DNA of 57,795 bases from an uncultured Clostridium sp. (lineage in GTDB: Bacteria; Bacillota; Clostridia; Lachnospirales; Lachnospiraceae): NCBI GenBank assembly GCA_934438135.1, contig CAKSBP010000022.1:1-57795 (forward strand), written 5' to 3'. The notes under the pieces were generated by a model that ran no database searches, was not told where the DNA came from, and saw nothing but the letters and a program-made list of their open reading frames with translations. The translations under genes and the position numbers were made by a program. Positions 35,145 through 43,805 of the stretch are shown one piece after another. Position 1 is the first letter of the stretch. The number at the start of each line of letters is the position of its first letter.

Positions 35145-36452
35145 TTATTCTTTCAATTCTACCTTTTCTCCTGCAAGAATTTTATTGGTAGTTCTTACAG
35201 CACACATTTTACCACACATAGAGCAGGTATGTCTATCAGCTGGTGGAAGACTTTCAAAATATTCTCTAGGTTTTTTCTTATCAATCGCACAGTTAAACAT
35301 TTCTTCCCAGTCCATTTTCTGTCTTGCCGCTGCCATCCTATTATCCATATCTCTTGCTCCTGGAATACCCTTTGCAATATCCGCTGCATGAGCTGCAATT
35401 TTAGAAGCAACAATTCCTTCTTTTACATCATTTACATCCGGCAGTCTTAAATGCTCTGCAGGTGTAACATAACATAAGAAATCAGCTCCGTTTGCTGCTG
35501 CAACTGCTCCACCGATTGCTGATGTAATATGATCATATCCAGGTGCAATATCCGTCACTAAAGGTCCTAACACATAGAAAGGTGCGTTATGGCACAGTCT
35601 TTTCTGAAGTTTCATATTAGCTGCAATTTCATTCATCGCCATATGTCCAGGGCCTTCTACCATAACCTGTACATCTTTTTCCCATGCTCTTCTTGTTAAA
35701 TCTCCGATTTCAATTAATTCACAAATCTGTCCAGCATCGGTACTGTCATTGAGACAGCCTGGACGAAGAGCATCACCAATACTAATAGTAACATCATATT
35801 CTCTTAAAATTTCCAGCACTTCATCGTAATGTTCAAAAAATGGATTTTCATTTCCGGTCATTTCCATCCATGCAAATAGCAGAGAGCCACCACGGGATAC
35901 AATATTCATCATACGCTTCTGACGTTTAAATGCTTCAATCGTTCTGCGATTAATTCCTGCATGAATTGTCTGGAAGTCTACACCTTCTTTTGCATGTGCT
36001 TCCACAACTTTCAGGAAATCATCCGCTGTAATGTCCAATAAATCCTTTTCCAGATAACCAATTGCATCATACATTGGAACCGTACCAATCATAGCAGGGG
36101 ACATTTTTATGAGTTCCTCACGGAATGTATTTGTCTTTCCATAGTTGCTTAAATCCATAATTGCTTCGCAGCCATAATCAATAGCAAGTTTTACTTTTTC
36201 CATTTCCACATCATAATTTTTCGCATCACCGGAAATGCCAAGGTTAACATTCATTTTTGTGCGAAGACCAGAACCAATACCTTCTGCAGAAAGGGATTTA
36301 TGATTAATATTAGCTGGAATTGCAATCTGTCCTAAGGAAACAAGATTCATCAATTTGTCCTTATCCATTTTTTCTTTCTGACAGACTGTCTCCATCTCTG
36401 GTGTAAAAATTCCTTTTTTTGCTGCTTCCATCTGTGTCTTATAATTTCTCAT
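35145..36452 (-). CDS. thiC: Phosphomethylpyrimidine synthase
   Basis: ThiC is a radical-SAM enzyme that rearranges aminoimidazole ribotide into the pyrimidine (HMP-P) of thiamine. The 435-residue length is normal for the bacterial short form. The C-terminal iron-sulfur motif is present (CSMCGKMCAVR, CxxCxxxxC type), as are VNVNLGISGD-like, GEYDV/REYDVTISIGDALRPG and VMVEGPGHM blocks of the barrel. It lies between thiD and the methyltransferase-like gene, all on one TPP-controlled transcript. Confidence 0.97.
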   Translation of the reverse strand: MRNYKTQMEAAKKGIFTPEMETVCQKEKMDKDKLMNLVSLGQIAIPANINHKSLSAEGIGSGLRTKMNVNLGISGDAKNYDVEMEKVKLAIDYGCEAIMDLSNYGKTNTFREELIKMSPAMIGTVPMYDAIGYLEKDLLDITADDFLKVVEAHAKEGVDFQTIHAGINRRTIEAFKRQKRMMNIVSRGGSLLFAWMEMTGNENPFFEHYDEVLEILREYDVTISIGDALRPGCLNDSTDAGQICELIEIGDLTRRAWEKDVQVMVEGPGHMAMNEIAANMKLQKRLCHNAPFYVLGPLVTDIAPGYDHITSAIGGAVAAANGADFLCYVTPAEHLRLPDVNDVKEGIVASKIAAHAADIAKGIPGARDMDNRMAAARQKMDWEEMFNCAIDKKKPREYFESLPPADRHTCSMCGKMCAVRTTNKILAGEKVELKE

Positions 36453-36467
36453 CGTAAAATATCCTCC

Positions 36468-37256
36468 TTATTTTTGAAACCATTTATAAAAATGATTGGT
36501 TGGTCCATGTCCATGCCCGATTGGTACAGCATATAAAATTGCATTTGTTACATATTCTTTTCCGGCACGTACTGCTTCTTCCATAGAAAGACCATTTGCC
36601 AGATTTGCTGTTATAGCGGATGAAAGGGTACATCCTGTACCATGAGTATTTTTTGAATCAATCCGTTTTCCATTGAACTGGTAAAATTCTGTCCCATCGA
36701 ATAAGATGTCGGTAGGCTCTCCCTCAAAATGTCCGCCTTTTACCAGTATATTTTTCGCACCAAATGCTGTAATTTTCTTACACGCTTCTTTCATATCCTC
36801 TATGGATTGGATGTTCATTCCAGTAATTGTTTCTGCTTCTGGTATATTAGGTGTCAGAAGCGTTGCAAGTGGAATAATTTCCTTCTTTAGCGTGGCAAGT
36901 GCTTCCTTCTGCATCAGAGCACATCCGCCTTTTGCAATCATAACTGGATCAATTACAATATATTCTGGCTGATATTCGTTTAATTTCCCTGCCACTACTC
37001 TCATAACAGCAGCATCATTTAACATTCCAACCTTTACTCCATTTACATCCATATCCGTAAACACTGCATCCAGCTGATCTGCAATCACCTGTTCCGGTAC
37101 ATTATGTACAGAAATCACCTTACAGGTATTCTCTGCCACTACCGATGTAATTACACTCATTGCAAATGTTCCATGTGCGGAAAATGTCTTTAAATCTGCC
37201 TGTACTCCCGCACCCCCACTACAGTCACTTCCTGCAATTGTCAAAACTCGTTTCAT
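36468..37256 (-). CDS. thiD: Hydroxymethylpyrimidine (phosphate) kinase
   Basis: ThiD phosphorylates HMP and HMP-P to HMP-PP for coupling to the thiazole. The 262-residue ribokinase-fold protein begins with VLTIAGSDCSGGAGVQADLK, which binds substrate, and ends with the anion-hole and catalytic block KNTHGTGCTLSSAI. It starts 18 bp after thiE and is followed 16 bp later by thiC, consistent with one operon. I see no unusual residues. Confidence 0.96.
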   Translation of the reverse strand: MKRVLTIAGSDCSGGAGVQADLKTFSAHGTFAMSVITSVVAENTCKVISVHNVPEQVIADQLDAVFTDMDVNGVKVGMLNDAAVMRVVAGKLNEYQPEYIVIDPVMIAKGGCALMQKEALATLKKEIIPLATLLTPNIPEAETITGMNIQSIEDMKEACKKITAFGAKNILVKGGHFEGEPTDILFDGTEFYQFNGKRIDSKNTHGTGCTLSSAITANLANGLSMEEAVRAGKEYVTNAILYAVPIGHGHGPTNHFYKWFQK

Positions 37257-37273
37257 CTTTTACCCTGCTTTTC

Positions 37274-37915
37274 TTATAATTTTTTAAACATTTCTTTTAA
37301 TTTTCTTGCTGCACCTTCAATATCTTCTTTTGCAATAATTGCGGATACTACAGCAAGTCCATTTATTCCCATACCTTTAAAATCAGGAACCGTATATTCA
37401 TTAATTCCGCCAATTACCACAATCGGTATAGAAACATTTTCACGGATTTTCTTTAATTCTTCTTTGGTAGTTGCTTTCGCATCCTTTTTTGTATTAGTCG
37501 CATACATTGCGCCAACACCAATATAATCTGCACCATCCTCCTGAGCTTTTAATGCCTTTTCTAAATTTCCTGCAGATACTCCAATAATTTTATCTTCTCC
37601 AATAATTTTCCGGACTTCCGTACATGGCAAATCACTTTGTCCTACGTGAACACCCTCTGCATCTACTGCTGCCGCAATATCTACTCTATCATTAATAATA
37701 AGAGGTACCTGATAGGCATCCGTTATTTTCTTCACACGAAGTGCAGTTTCATAAAATTCTCTGGAAGAACAGTCCTTCTCCCGAAGCTGGATAACCGTGC
37801 ATCCACCTTTTACTGCCTTTTCCACTGCTTCTTCAATCGTCTCTGTGCTCATTAACTTCCTATCCGTACATAGGTATAACGAATAATCCGTATTTTCTTT
37901 TTTAAAATTCTTCAA
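37274..37915 (-). CDS. thiE: Thiamine phosphate synthase
   Basis: ThiE joins HMP-PP and thiazole phosphate to make thiamine phosphate. The barrel motifs are visible: TVIQLREKDCSSREF, PLIINDRVDIAAAVDAEGVH, HVGQSDLPCTEVRK, GADYIGVGAMYATNTKKDA and PIVVIGGIN. I choose the TTG at 37915 because GAGGAGAGG lies about ten bases upstream, within the end of thiM; the upstream TTG at 37933 has no site. The gene then overlaps thiM by 14 bp, so the two are probably translationally coupled. The length is 213 residues. Confidence 0.95.
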   Translation of the reverse strand: MKNFKKENTDYSLYLCTDRKLMSTETIEEAVEKAVKGGCTVIQLREKDCSSREFYETALRVKKITDAYQVPLIINDRVDIAAAVDAEGVHVGQSDLPCTEVRKIIGEDKIIGVSAGNLEKALKAQEDGADYIGVGAMYATNTKKDAKATTKEELKKIRENVSIPIVVIGGINEYTVPDFKGMGINGLAVVSAIIAKEDIEGAARKLKEMFKKL

Positions 37916-38717
37916 TTTCTGTCCTCTCCTCAATCTGCATCCTTGACATTGTGCTTAACGCATTGATTAATTCTATATGAAAACTTCCAGTTCCTCTGTT
38001 TCCAGCTTCTTCATAAGCTCTTTCTCCTGCAATTCCCATAACGGTTATCGCTGCAAGTGCAGCATCATAGCAGTTATCCGTGACACTACAGAATGCTCCT
38101 GTAACTGCCGTTGCCATGCATCCGGTTCCAGTTACCTTTGCCATCATAGAATTTCCATTCTTTCCATAGGCAATCCGTGTCCCATCCGTAACCACATCCA
38201 TCTTTCCGGTAATACATACCGTACACTGATATATTTTGGATGCTTTCTCTGCAACAGCTGCTGCCTCTTTTTCTTCATCTTCCGCAGAAGAATCCACACC
38301 TTTGGTACTGCTTCCCAATCCAGCAAGAAAAGAAAGCTCCGATAAATTTCCCCTGATTACAGAAATCTTAACTTCCTGTAAAATTTTCTTTGCGGTTTCA
38401 TTCCGGAAAGCTGAAGCCCCAGCTCCAACCGGATCAAAAACTACCGGAATTCCTAGTTCATTTGCCTTCTTTCCTGACAGAATCATGGAAGGAATTGTCC
38501 GCTGATTTAATGTTCCTATATTTAAAACAAGTGCACTGGATATCGCTGTAATATCTGCTGCCTCTTTTTCATCGTCTGCCATAATCGGGGAACCCCCAAC
38601 AGCTAAAACCGCATTGGCACAGTCATTAACTGTAACGTAATTCGTTATATTATGTACCAGTGGGTTTTCTTTTCGTACTTTCTCTGCTAATATTTGAATT
38701 CTCTGTGATGCTTTCAT
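37902..38717 (-). CDS. thiM: Hydroxyethylthiazole kinase
   Basis: ThiM phosphorylates salvaged 4-methyl-5-hydroxyethylthiazole. The 271-residue product starts at the ATG at 38717 after AGGAGA; a longer frame would extend into the riboswitch terminator. Motifs include PLVHNITNYVTVNDCANA, PVVFDPVGAGASAFR, IRGNLSEL and the catalytic GTGCMATAVTGAF. It is the first gene behind the TPP riboswitch. No thiG, thiS, thiF or thiH gene is in the operon, so thiazole comes from salvage or from genes elsewhere. Confidence 0.96.
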   Translation of the reverse strand: MKASQRIQILAEKVRKENPLVHNITNYVTVNDCANAVLAVGGSPIMADDEKEAADITAISSALVLNIGTLNQRTIPSMILSGKKANELGIPVVFDPVGAGASAFRNETAKKILQEVKISVIRGNLSELSFLAGLGSSTKGVDSSAEDEEKEAAAVAEKASKIYQCTVCITGKMDVVTDGTRIAYGKNGNSMMAKVTGTGCMATAVTGAFCSVTDNCYDAALAAITVMGIAGERAYEEAGNRGTGSFHIELINALSTMSRMQIEERTEIEEF

Positions 38718-38751
38718 ATTTTTATCTCCTATAAGAAATTTTTTATAGTAC

Positions 38752-38780
38752 AAAAAATGCCGCCACCAAAGGTGACGGCA
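38752..38780 (-). terminator. Riboswitch-associated intrinsic terminator
   Basis: A 10-bp stem on the minus strand (TGCCGTCACC / GGTGGCGGCA, one G-U pair) with a 3-nt loop is followed by six T. It lies between the TPP aptamer and thiM and is the expected OFF-state expression platform. Confidence 0.92.
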
Positions 38781-38844
38781 TATATATGTTTTACTTTTAT
38801 TCAAATTCTATTAAAAGTATCTGAACTAGTATGTTCCACATGTA

Positions 38845-38931
38845 TATTCTTGCTCCCTACGCCAGTATTAACTGACAGGTTCAAAGGGTCAGGTTTTACC
38901 TTCTCAACAATAAGTCCCCCTGCAGACTTTA
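38845..38931 (-). promoter_or_regulatory. TPP riboswitch (THI element)
   Basis: The minus strand carries the conserved TPP aptamer pieces in order: a G-rich 5' arm with GGGGGACT, the pyrimidine-sensing TTGAGA (consensus CTGAGA), ACCCTTTGAACCTG and then TAATACTGGCGTAGGGAG. It sits 130 bp upstream of thiM and is followed by the terminator above. High thiamine pyrophosphate should therefore stop transcription of thiMEDC and the trailing methyltransferase-like gene. The first base of the CTGAGA box is changed. Confidence 0.96.
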
Positions 38932-38991
38932 CACAGTATTTAATTTCTGTATTGCATTATACACGTTTATATTATAAATGTCAAAATTTTA

Positions 38992-39303
38992 TTACTTAAA
39001 CTTAACAGCTGTTCCATAAGCCATAACCTCTGCAGCTCCCTGCATAACAGCTGCGGATGCATACCGGACATTCACGACAGCATCTGCACCAAGGTTTTCT
39101 GCCTCCTGTATCATTCGTTTTGTTGCAAGTGCTCTTGCGTCATTCATCATTTCAGTGTAGGCTTTTAATTCACCTCCAACCAGTGTTTTAAAACTCTGGG
39201 TAATATCGCGTCCAAAGTTTTTAGACTGGATTGTGCTTCCTTTTACTAAAGTAAGCATTTCTAACTCTTTTCCTGCAATGTAATCAGTATTTACTACGAT
39301 CAT
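38992..39303 (-). CDS. YbjQ/UPF0145 family protein
   Basis: I start it at the ATG at 39303, matching the family's usual MIV start; an upstream in-frame GTG is possible. The 103-residue protein has the UPF0145 pattern: IVVNTDYIAGKELEMLTLVK, FGRDITQSFKTLVGGELKAY, ARALATKRMIQEAENLGADA and VVNVRYASA. The family forms pentameric or decameric rings and is called heavy-metal-binding in some databases, but no metal role is established. It overlaps by 20 bp the end of a broken small membrane-protein frame upstream. Confidence 0.88.
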   Translation of the reverse strand: MIVVNTDYIAGKELEMLTLVKGSTIQSKNFGRDITQSFKTLVGGELKAYTEMMNDARALATKRMIQEAENLGADAVVNVRYASAAVMQGAAEVMAYGTAVKFK

Positions 39304-39430
39304 CTTCCTCACCGCTCCTTATTTCATTAATCTGTTCTATCAATACATAGACAGCAACGCCTATGCCAGCCAGTGCAAGAATCCCACAAGCAATTTAAAA
39401 AACGGATGATTTCTTTATGGCTGATTCCAT
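39284..39430 (-). pseudogene. Small membrane protein frame broken by one TAA
   Basis: From the ATG at 39430 the frame reads MESAIKKSSVF, then TAA at 39395-39397, then continues open with IACGILALAGIGVAVYVLIE and a charged tail to a stop at 39284. Restored, it would be a ~48-residue single-pass membrane protein. The TAA differs from a Lys codon (AAA) by one base. The frame ends inside the start of the ybjQ gene, a coupling that suggests they were once co-translated. I do not know the family. Confidence 0.55.
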
Positions 39431-39462
39431 AGTATTCAATCTTTCTCTAATTGTCAACCATA

Positions 39463-39918
39463 TTATTCCTTTTTGGATAATGCCAGTTCAACAAGCTTCC
39501 GAAACGATTCCTCAAATCTTTTGTTATCCTCTTCCGTCCGTTTCTTTGGACCTTTTCCATGAAATTTCCTGGAAGAGTTTCTCTGCTTTTTTGACAGATG
39601 GCGTTCAAATAACATCTGATCAATATTCTGGCTGGTATACCATTTTCCACTCTGATGAATGGCATACCCTCCTTTTCCAAGTACCATGGCCGCAACTCCA
39701 TAATCCTGGGTTACACAGACATCTCCTCTGTCCATCCGATTTACCAATGCAAAGTCAACCGCATCGTTTCCTTTGCTGATTGTAATTACTTCTCCATAAG
39801 AAGCTCTCCATACATGAGTTGTATCCAAAAGAAAGAAAAGTGGCAGCTGTTTTTCCTCCGCCACTTTCTGAATTACTTCCTTGCATGGACATGCATCTGC
39901 ATCTACTAATATTTTCAT
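39463..39918 (-). CDS. YaiI/YqxD family (DUF188) protein
   Basis: This 151-residue protein opens with KILVDADACPCKEVIQKVAEE and contains VDFALVNRMDRGDVCVTQDYG and KGPKKRTEEDNKRFEESFR, the hallmarks of the DUF188 family. The conserved Asp residues suggest a PIN- or NYN-like nuclease fold, but activity is not established. It starts with an ATG two bases after the stop of the upstream serine hydrolase gene, so the two are likely co-transcribed. Confidence 0.88.
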   Translation of the reverse strand: MKILVDADACPCKEVIQKVAEEKQLPLFFLLDTTHVWRASYGEVITISKGNDAVDFALVNRMDRGDVCVTQDYGVAAMVLGKGGYAIHQSGKWYTSQNIDQMLFERHLSKKQRNSSRKFHGKGPKKRTEEDNKRFEESFRKLVELALSKKE

Positions 39919-39920
39919 TG

Positions 39921-41735
39921 TTAAATTCCTCTGTCATTTTTTATTTCTGCCCTAAATTCTGGTGCTGTCAGATTTTTCATCTTATACTGGGTAATCGCCA
40001 TATTCTTCACCATTTCCAGTTTACTCTCTGATAATGAAAAATTAAGAATCGGAATTGCCTCATCCAACACCTGACGAAGATCCGGCATTTCATTCATTTT
40101 TACTACTACATATCCATCATAAAAGAAAAATTTCATAATCCTAAGATTTGTATATTCTTCATAGCAAAACATTATCTTTAAAACAGGGATTTCATCTTCA
40201 TTGACCGTCCATTTTCCCCACACGTTGGTAAGGAACTGTTCTCCATTAAAGTCAATGATGGTATGCTGCGGCTTTTGAAACCCAATTGGAAGACGAAACT
40301 CTTTCTCTCCTTCTGTCAGGTTTAACATAAATATCCCTTTTTCTATAGAGAAGGAAAAACGAGCCACACCTTTTGAAAAGCTATTCTGCATCACCTCAAT
40401 AAATGCTGGAACAATGCTTGCATTAGTTTCTTCTGCAATATATTCTTTTCCGCATATTCCGCGGATTCCTTCCGGAATATCTATCATACGCATTCCATAC
40501 GCCGATTTTCCGTAATAATGCTTCTTCTTTTTTCTCTGCCATCCCGAATGCTTATTGAAAGAAGGCTGTCCACTTACAAATGTTTTATCTACATACATAT
40601 GATTCAGATAATAAGAAAGCCTGGACGCTTCCACTTTATTCTCCGGAAGTTCTCCTCCCGGACAAAATGTATCTGTACAAAAATACTTTTCAATAATCTT
40701 CTTTAAATCACTGGCAATAAACAATTCATTATTTCCACTGGTAACGGAAATAATCATATTAATATCTGGAAATACAATCGTATTTTGTCCAAGCAGTCCA
40801 TTAAATTGAAAAGAACCTTTTCGCTTTCCTATCCATACCTGATATCCATACCCGTCTTCATTTAATTCTTTTGGCGTATCGATCTGTTTTCTGGTCATTC
40901 TTTCAATCCAGCTCTCAGAAATCAGCTGCTGTCCATTCCATTTTCCTTTATTCAGCATAAGCTGTCCAATTTTCGTTCGGTCCTCAATATTAATATAAAG
41001 TCCCCATCCACCTTTTTCAATTCCTTTCGGACATTTTTCCCAATATATTTTTTCAATGCCCATTGGCTTCAGTAGATGTTCCTTTAAAAATGCAAGCAGC
41101 CCTTGTCCCGTTTTCTTCTTTATAATAGCAGAAAGCATATATGTATTCATACTATTATAAGCAAACTTTGTACCTGGCTCAAAACTTATGGAAGATTCCA
41201 GAAAACGGGATACCCAGTCATCTTCTATCACCGCACCAACTTCTCCAAATGTAATACCACTGCTCATTTTTAGAAGATGTTCAATCGTGATTTCTTTCTT
41301 TTTCTTCCCTATAATCGGAAAATAGCTTTTGTTAAAAATAGATGCAACTGTTTCATCCACACGAAGATATCCCTTATCTTCTGCAATCCCAACTGCAATT
41401 CCAACCAGGCTTTTACAGAGAGAATGAGTAATCTGCCATACGTTCCCATCAAACGGCTGATAAGTTCCTTCTGCAACTACATATCCGTTTCGGACAATCA
41501 TAATACTATGTGGATTAATACATTTATTATTTTCTAATTCCTGCAGGAAGTTCTTGATATATTCCGAATGAATTCCCTGTTTCTCTGGTGTACTTCTCGG
41601 AAAAGGCTGTTTCTGCTCTTCCTCGCTCCAGTTTGGTTTTTGTGGTGCAAAATCAATATACGAAATAGTATTCACATTTCCATTGATAATTTTACCAAAT
41701 AAGTCCATTGCTTTTACTTGTACTTTAAGCCCCAT
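39921..41735 (-). CDS. Serine hydrolase, beta-lactamase family (S12/class C-like)
   Basis: I start at the ATG at 41735, six bases after AGGGGTG. The 604-residue product has an N-terminal beta-lactamase-type domain (~50-350): the SxxK nucleophile motif is HSLCKSLVG, the YxN motif is FAYNSMNTYML and a KTG-like element lies further on (HSGW or GLLGQN region, less clear). The C-terminal ~230 residues have no strong family signal in my reading. No signal peptide or membrane segment is evident, which is unusual for a penicillin-binding relative and points to a cytoplasmic esterase or amidase. It is first in a short operon with the DUF188 gene. Confidence 0.83.
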   Translation of the reverse strand: MGLKVQVKAMDLFGKIINGNVNTISYIDFAPQKPNWSEEEQKQPFPRSTPEKQGIHSEYIKNFLQELENNKCINPHSIMIVRNGYVVAEGTYQPFDGNVWQITHSLCKSLVGIAVGIAEDKGYLRVDETVASIFNKSYFPIIGKKKKEITIEHLLKMSSGITFGEVGAVIEDDWVSRFLESSISFEPGTKFAYNSMNTYMLSAIIKKKTGQGLLAFLKEHLLKPMGIEKIYWEKCPKGIEKGGWGLYINIEDRTKIGQLMLNKGKWNGQQLISESWIERMTRKQIDTPKELNEDGYGYQVWIGKRKGSFQFNGLLGQNTIVFPDINMIISVTSGNNELFIASDLKKIIEKYFCTDTFCPGGELPENKVEASRLSYYLNHMYVDKTFVSGQPSFNKHSGWQRKKKKHYYGKSAYGMRMIDIPEGIRGICGKEYIAEETNASIVPAFIEVMQNSFSKGVARFSFSIEKGIFMLNLTEGEKEFRLPIGFQKPQHTIIDFNGEQFLTNVWGKWTVNEDEIPVLKIMFCYEEYTNLRIMKFFFYDGYVVVKMNEMPDLRQVLDEAIPILNFSLSESKLEMVKNMAITQYKMKNLTAPEFRAEIKNDRGI

Positions 41736-41943
41736 TCTAATCACCCCTGGTTTTTATATAGTTATTATTGTACCATGTTTTTCCATCTTTGAAAACTACA
41801 TAAACATACATAAGACAAGCTTTTTTGTCATTTTATGTTCTTTTTTCAGGAAGAAAACTTCCAAAAATATTTTAAATTTTTGGAAAACAAACAAGCCCTG
41901 CCACATATGATATGATTGTAAAAGATTTTAGGAGGATTTCAAA

Positions 41944-42183
41944 ATGAGTGATTTAGCAGCTACAAGTTGTGGTGGATGTAGTAATTCTTGCGATGGAGGT
42001 AATAACGGATGTTCTTGTATCATTATTATCCTTCTTCTTCTCTGCTGTGGCGGAAATGGTAATGGATTTGGCTTTGGCAGCGGATGCAGCGACTCCTGTG
42101 GCGGAAGTGACTGCAGCTGTATTATCTGGATCATCCTTATTCTCTGCTGCTGTGGCGGATGGGGCGGAAATTCCTGCTGCTAA
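41944..42183 (+). CDS. Cysteine/glycine-rich two-repeat miniprotein
   Basis: The 79-residue protein has a strong AGGAGG site seven bases before its ATG. It consists of two similar halves: each has a Cys/Gly/Ser/Asp/Asn-rich segment, then CSC and a hydrophobic run (IIIILLLLCCGG in the first, IIWIILILCCCGG in the second). There are 17 cysteines. Similar clostridial proteins are annotated as chorion-class high-cysteine HCB proteins, a name with no functional meaning. Two short membrane-like helices with Cys clusters at each end suggest membrane insertion, lipidation or disulfide cross-linking, perhaps in a coat. The upstream CATATGATA resembles a late-sporulation -10, but that is weak. Confidence 0.75.
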   Translation: MSDLAATSCGGCSNSCDGGNNGCSCIIIILLLLCCGGNGNGFGFGSGCSDSCGGSDCSCIIWIILILCCCGGWGGNSCC

Positions 42184-42208
42184 TTTTTGCAGACATTGAA
42201 TTTTCAAA

Positions 42209-42238
42209 GGCGGCGTTGTATTACAACGCCGTTTTATT
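42209..42238 (+). terminator. Terminator of the Cys/Gly-rich gene
   Basis: A 9-bp perfect stem (CGGCGTTGT / ACAACGCCG) with a 3-nt loop is followed by TTTTATTTATT on the plus strand, 28 bp after the stop. Confidence 0.88.
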
Positions 42239-42256
42239 TATTCCTGATAAAAAAAT

Positions 42257-42400
42257 TTATTTCTCATTTTCCTGTTTTTTTCGATTCATGCATTTCATAC
42301 ACTCAAAATCAATCTCATAAATGGTATTTTCCTCTACTACCAGTTCCAGATTCTCTTTCTTATACTGTTTATCTTGTTCACTTGAAGACATCTTATTCAT
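42257..42400 (-). CDS. 47-residue small protein
   Basis: This short gene has an ideal GGAGG site five bases before its ATG. The product is hydrophilic, with a Lys/Gln/Glu-rich N-terminus, the block NLELVVEENTIYEIDFEC and a CMKCM cysteine pair, ending in a basic-acidic tail. It has no signal peptide. I recall similar tiny IYEID-containing proteins in Lachnospiraceae, without known function. It is divergent from aroC and ends close to the terminator of the Cys/Gly-rich gene. Confidence 0.65.
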   Translation of the reverse strand: MNKMSSSEQDKQYKKENLELVVEENTIYEIDFECMKCMNRKKQENEK

Positions 42401-42474
42401 AACAGCCTCCAGATTGTTCTTTCTCTATAAAATATTATATGACATTTTTCTACAATAGTTCTTGCCATTTTGCA

Positions 42475-42503
42475 TTGAAACCAGAAATATAATCCGCTAT
42501 AAT
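42475..42503 (+). promoter_or_regulatory. aroC promoter
   Basis: A -35 TTGAAA (42475-42480) and a perfect -10 TATAAT (42498-42503) are spaced by 17 bp. The start codon is 36 bp further on, behind AGAGAGGTG. Confidence 0.8.
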
Positions 42504-42538
42504 AGTTACAAAATACATATTTTAAGAGAGGTGTTTTA

Positions 42539-43639
42539 ATGGCTGGATCAGTCTATGGTACCCTGTTTAAGGTATCTACCTGGGGAGAATCCCACGGAAG
42601 AGGCGTCGGTGTTGTTGTGGACGGCTGCCCTGCCGGTATTACATTAAATGAAGAGATAGTACAACAATATCTAAACCGGAGAAAACCTGGTACTTCTCCA
42701 TTTTCTACTCCTAGAAAGGAAGATGACGCAGTTGAAATTTTATCGGGTGTATTTGAAGGTAGAACAACCGGATGTCCTATTTCCATGGTTGTTTTCAATC
42801 AATCTCAGCGTTCCCGGGATTATAGTGAAATTATGTCCGTTTACCGACCTGGACATGCTGATTACACCTTTGATCAGAAATACGGTTTTCGTGATTACCG
42901 CGGAGGCGGACGTTCTTCTGGAAGAGAAACCATTGGACGTGTTGCAGCAGGTGCCATTGCATGCATTGTTTTAAAAGAACTTGGCATTGATATTCTTACT
43001 TATACAAAAGCGATTGGCCCAGTCAGTATTGACCCTTCCCATTTTAATAAAGAAGAAATTTATAAGAATCCGCTTTATATGCCAGATTCCAAAGCTGCCA
43101 AAGAAGCCAGCGATTATCTTTCTGAAAAAATAACCGAACAAGACAGCTCCGGCGGAATTGTTGAATGTATTGTATCTGGAATGCCAGCAGGCATTGGAGA
43201 ACCAGTATTTGATAAACTGGATGCCAATCTTGCAAAGGCCATTTTATCCATTGGGGCAGTAAAAGGATTTGAAATAGGTTCTGGATTTGAAGCAGCTAAA
43301 ATGACCGGTTCTATGCAGAATGATAATTTTTATGCCGATAAAAATGGAAACATTCATAAAAAAACAAATCATGCTGGCGGTGTACTAGGTGGCATCAGTG
43401 ACGGTTCTGATCTTATCTTCCGTGCTGCCTTTAAGCCGACTCCATCTATCTTCCAGGCACAGGATACCATTGATAAAGAAGGAAACAATGTTTCTATCAA
43501 TATAAAAGGAAGACACGACCCAATTGTAGTACCGCGGGCTGTTGTAGTTGTCGAAGCAATGACGGCCCTGACAATTGTTGATCTTCTATTCATAAATATG
43601 TGTACAGACATGAATAAAATCAAAACGTTTTACCTATAA
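42539..43639 (+). CDS. aroC: Chorismate synthase
   Basis: AroC converts EPSP to chorismate, the branch-point for aromatic amino acids and folate, using reduced FMN. The 366-residue length is normal. Signature blocks are present: FKVSTWGESHGRGVGVVVDGCP at the start, LNRRKPGTSPFSTPRKEDD, then GHADYTFDQKYGFRDYRGGG and RSSGRETIGRVAAGAIA in the middle, and RHDPIVVPRAVVVVEAMTA near the end. It has its own consensus promoter and terminator and no other shikimate gene beside it. Confidence 0.97.
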   Translation: MAGSVYGTLFKVSTWGESHGRGVGVVVDGCPAGITLNEEIVQQYLNRRKPGTSPFSTPRKEDDAVEILSGVFEGRTTGCPISMVVFNQSQRSRDYSEIMSVYRPGHADYTFDQKYGFRDYRGGGRSSGRETIGRVAAGAIACIVLKELGIDILTYTKAIGPVSIDPSHFNKEEIYKNPLYMPDSKAAKEASDYLSEKITEQDSSGGIVECIVSGMPAGIGEPVFDKLDANLAKAILSIGAVKGFEIGSGFEAAKMTGSMQNDNFYADKNGNIHKKTNHAGGVLGGISDGSDLIFRAAFKPTPSIFQAQDTIDKEGNNVSINIKGRHDPIVVPRAVVVVEAMTALTIVDLLFINMCTDMNKIKTFYL

Positions 43640-43671
43640 TGATAAGGTCAAAACTCCCAAATATATTTATC

Positions 43672-43714
43672 AGAGCGCGTAAAGCACCAGATGTTTTATG
43701 CGCTCTTTGTTTTT
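43672..43714 (+). terminator. aroC terminator
   Basis: A 12-bp stem (AGAGCGCGTAAA / TTTATGCGCTCT, one G-U pair) with an 11-nt loop is followed by TTGTTTTTT, 33 bp past the aroC stop. Confidence 0.9.
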
Positions 43715-43726
43715 TGATAAATTTTA

Positions 43727-43754
43727 TTGACAGGAAATCACGTATGTGTATAAT
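43727..43754 (+). promoter_or_regulatory. Consensus promoter of the pot operon
   Basis: Perfect -35 TTGACA (43727-43732) and -10 TATAAT (43749-43754) hexamers are spaced by 16 bp. The expected start near 43761 gives a leader of about 210 nt before the regulator gene. Confidence 0.85.
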
Positions 43755-43805
43755 ATTGTATGTAGCATTTGTTTAGTAAAACTAAAACCCAAGTTTATTA
43801 TATAT

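Noticed and set aside
41953..42207. Antisense and alternate frames over the Cys/Gly-rich gene
   Set aside because: Biased codon composition opens several frames; only the plus frame at 41944 has AGGAGG and a downstream terminator.
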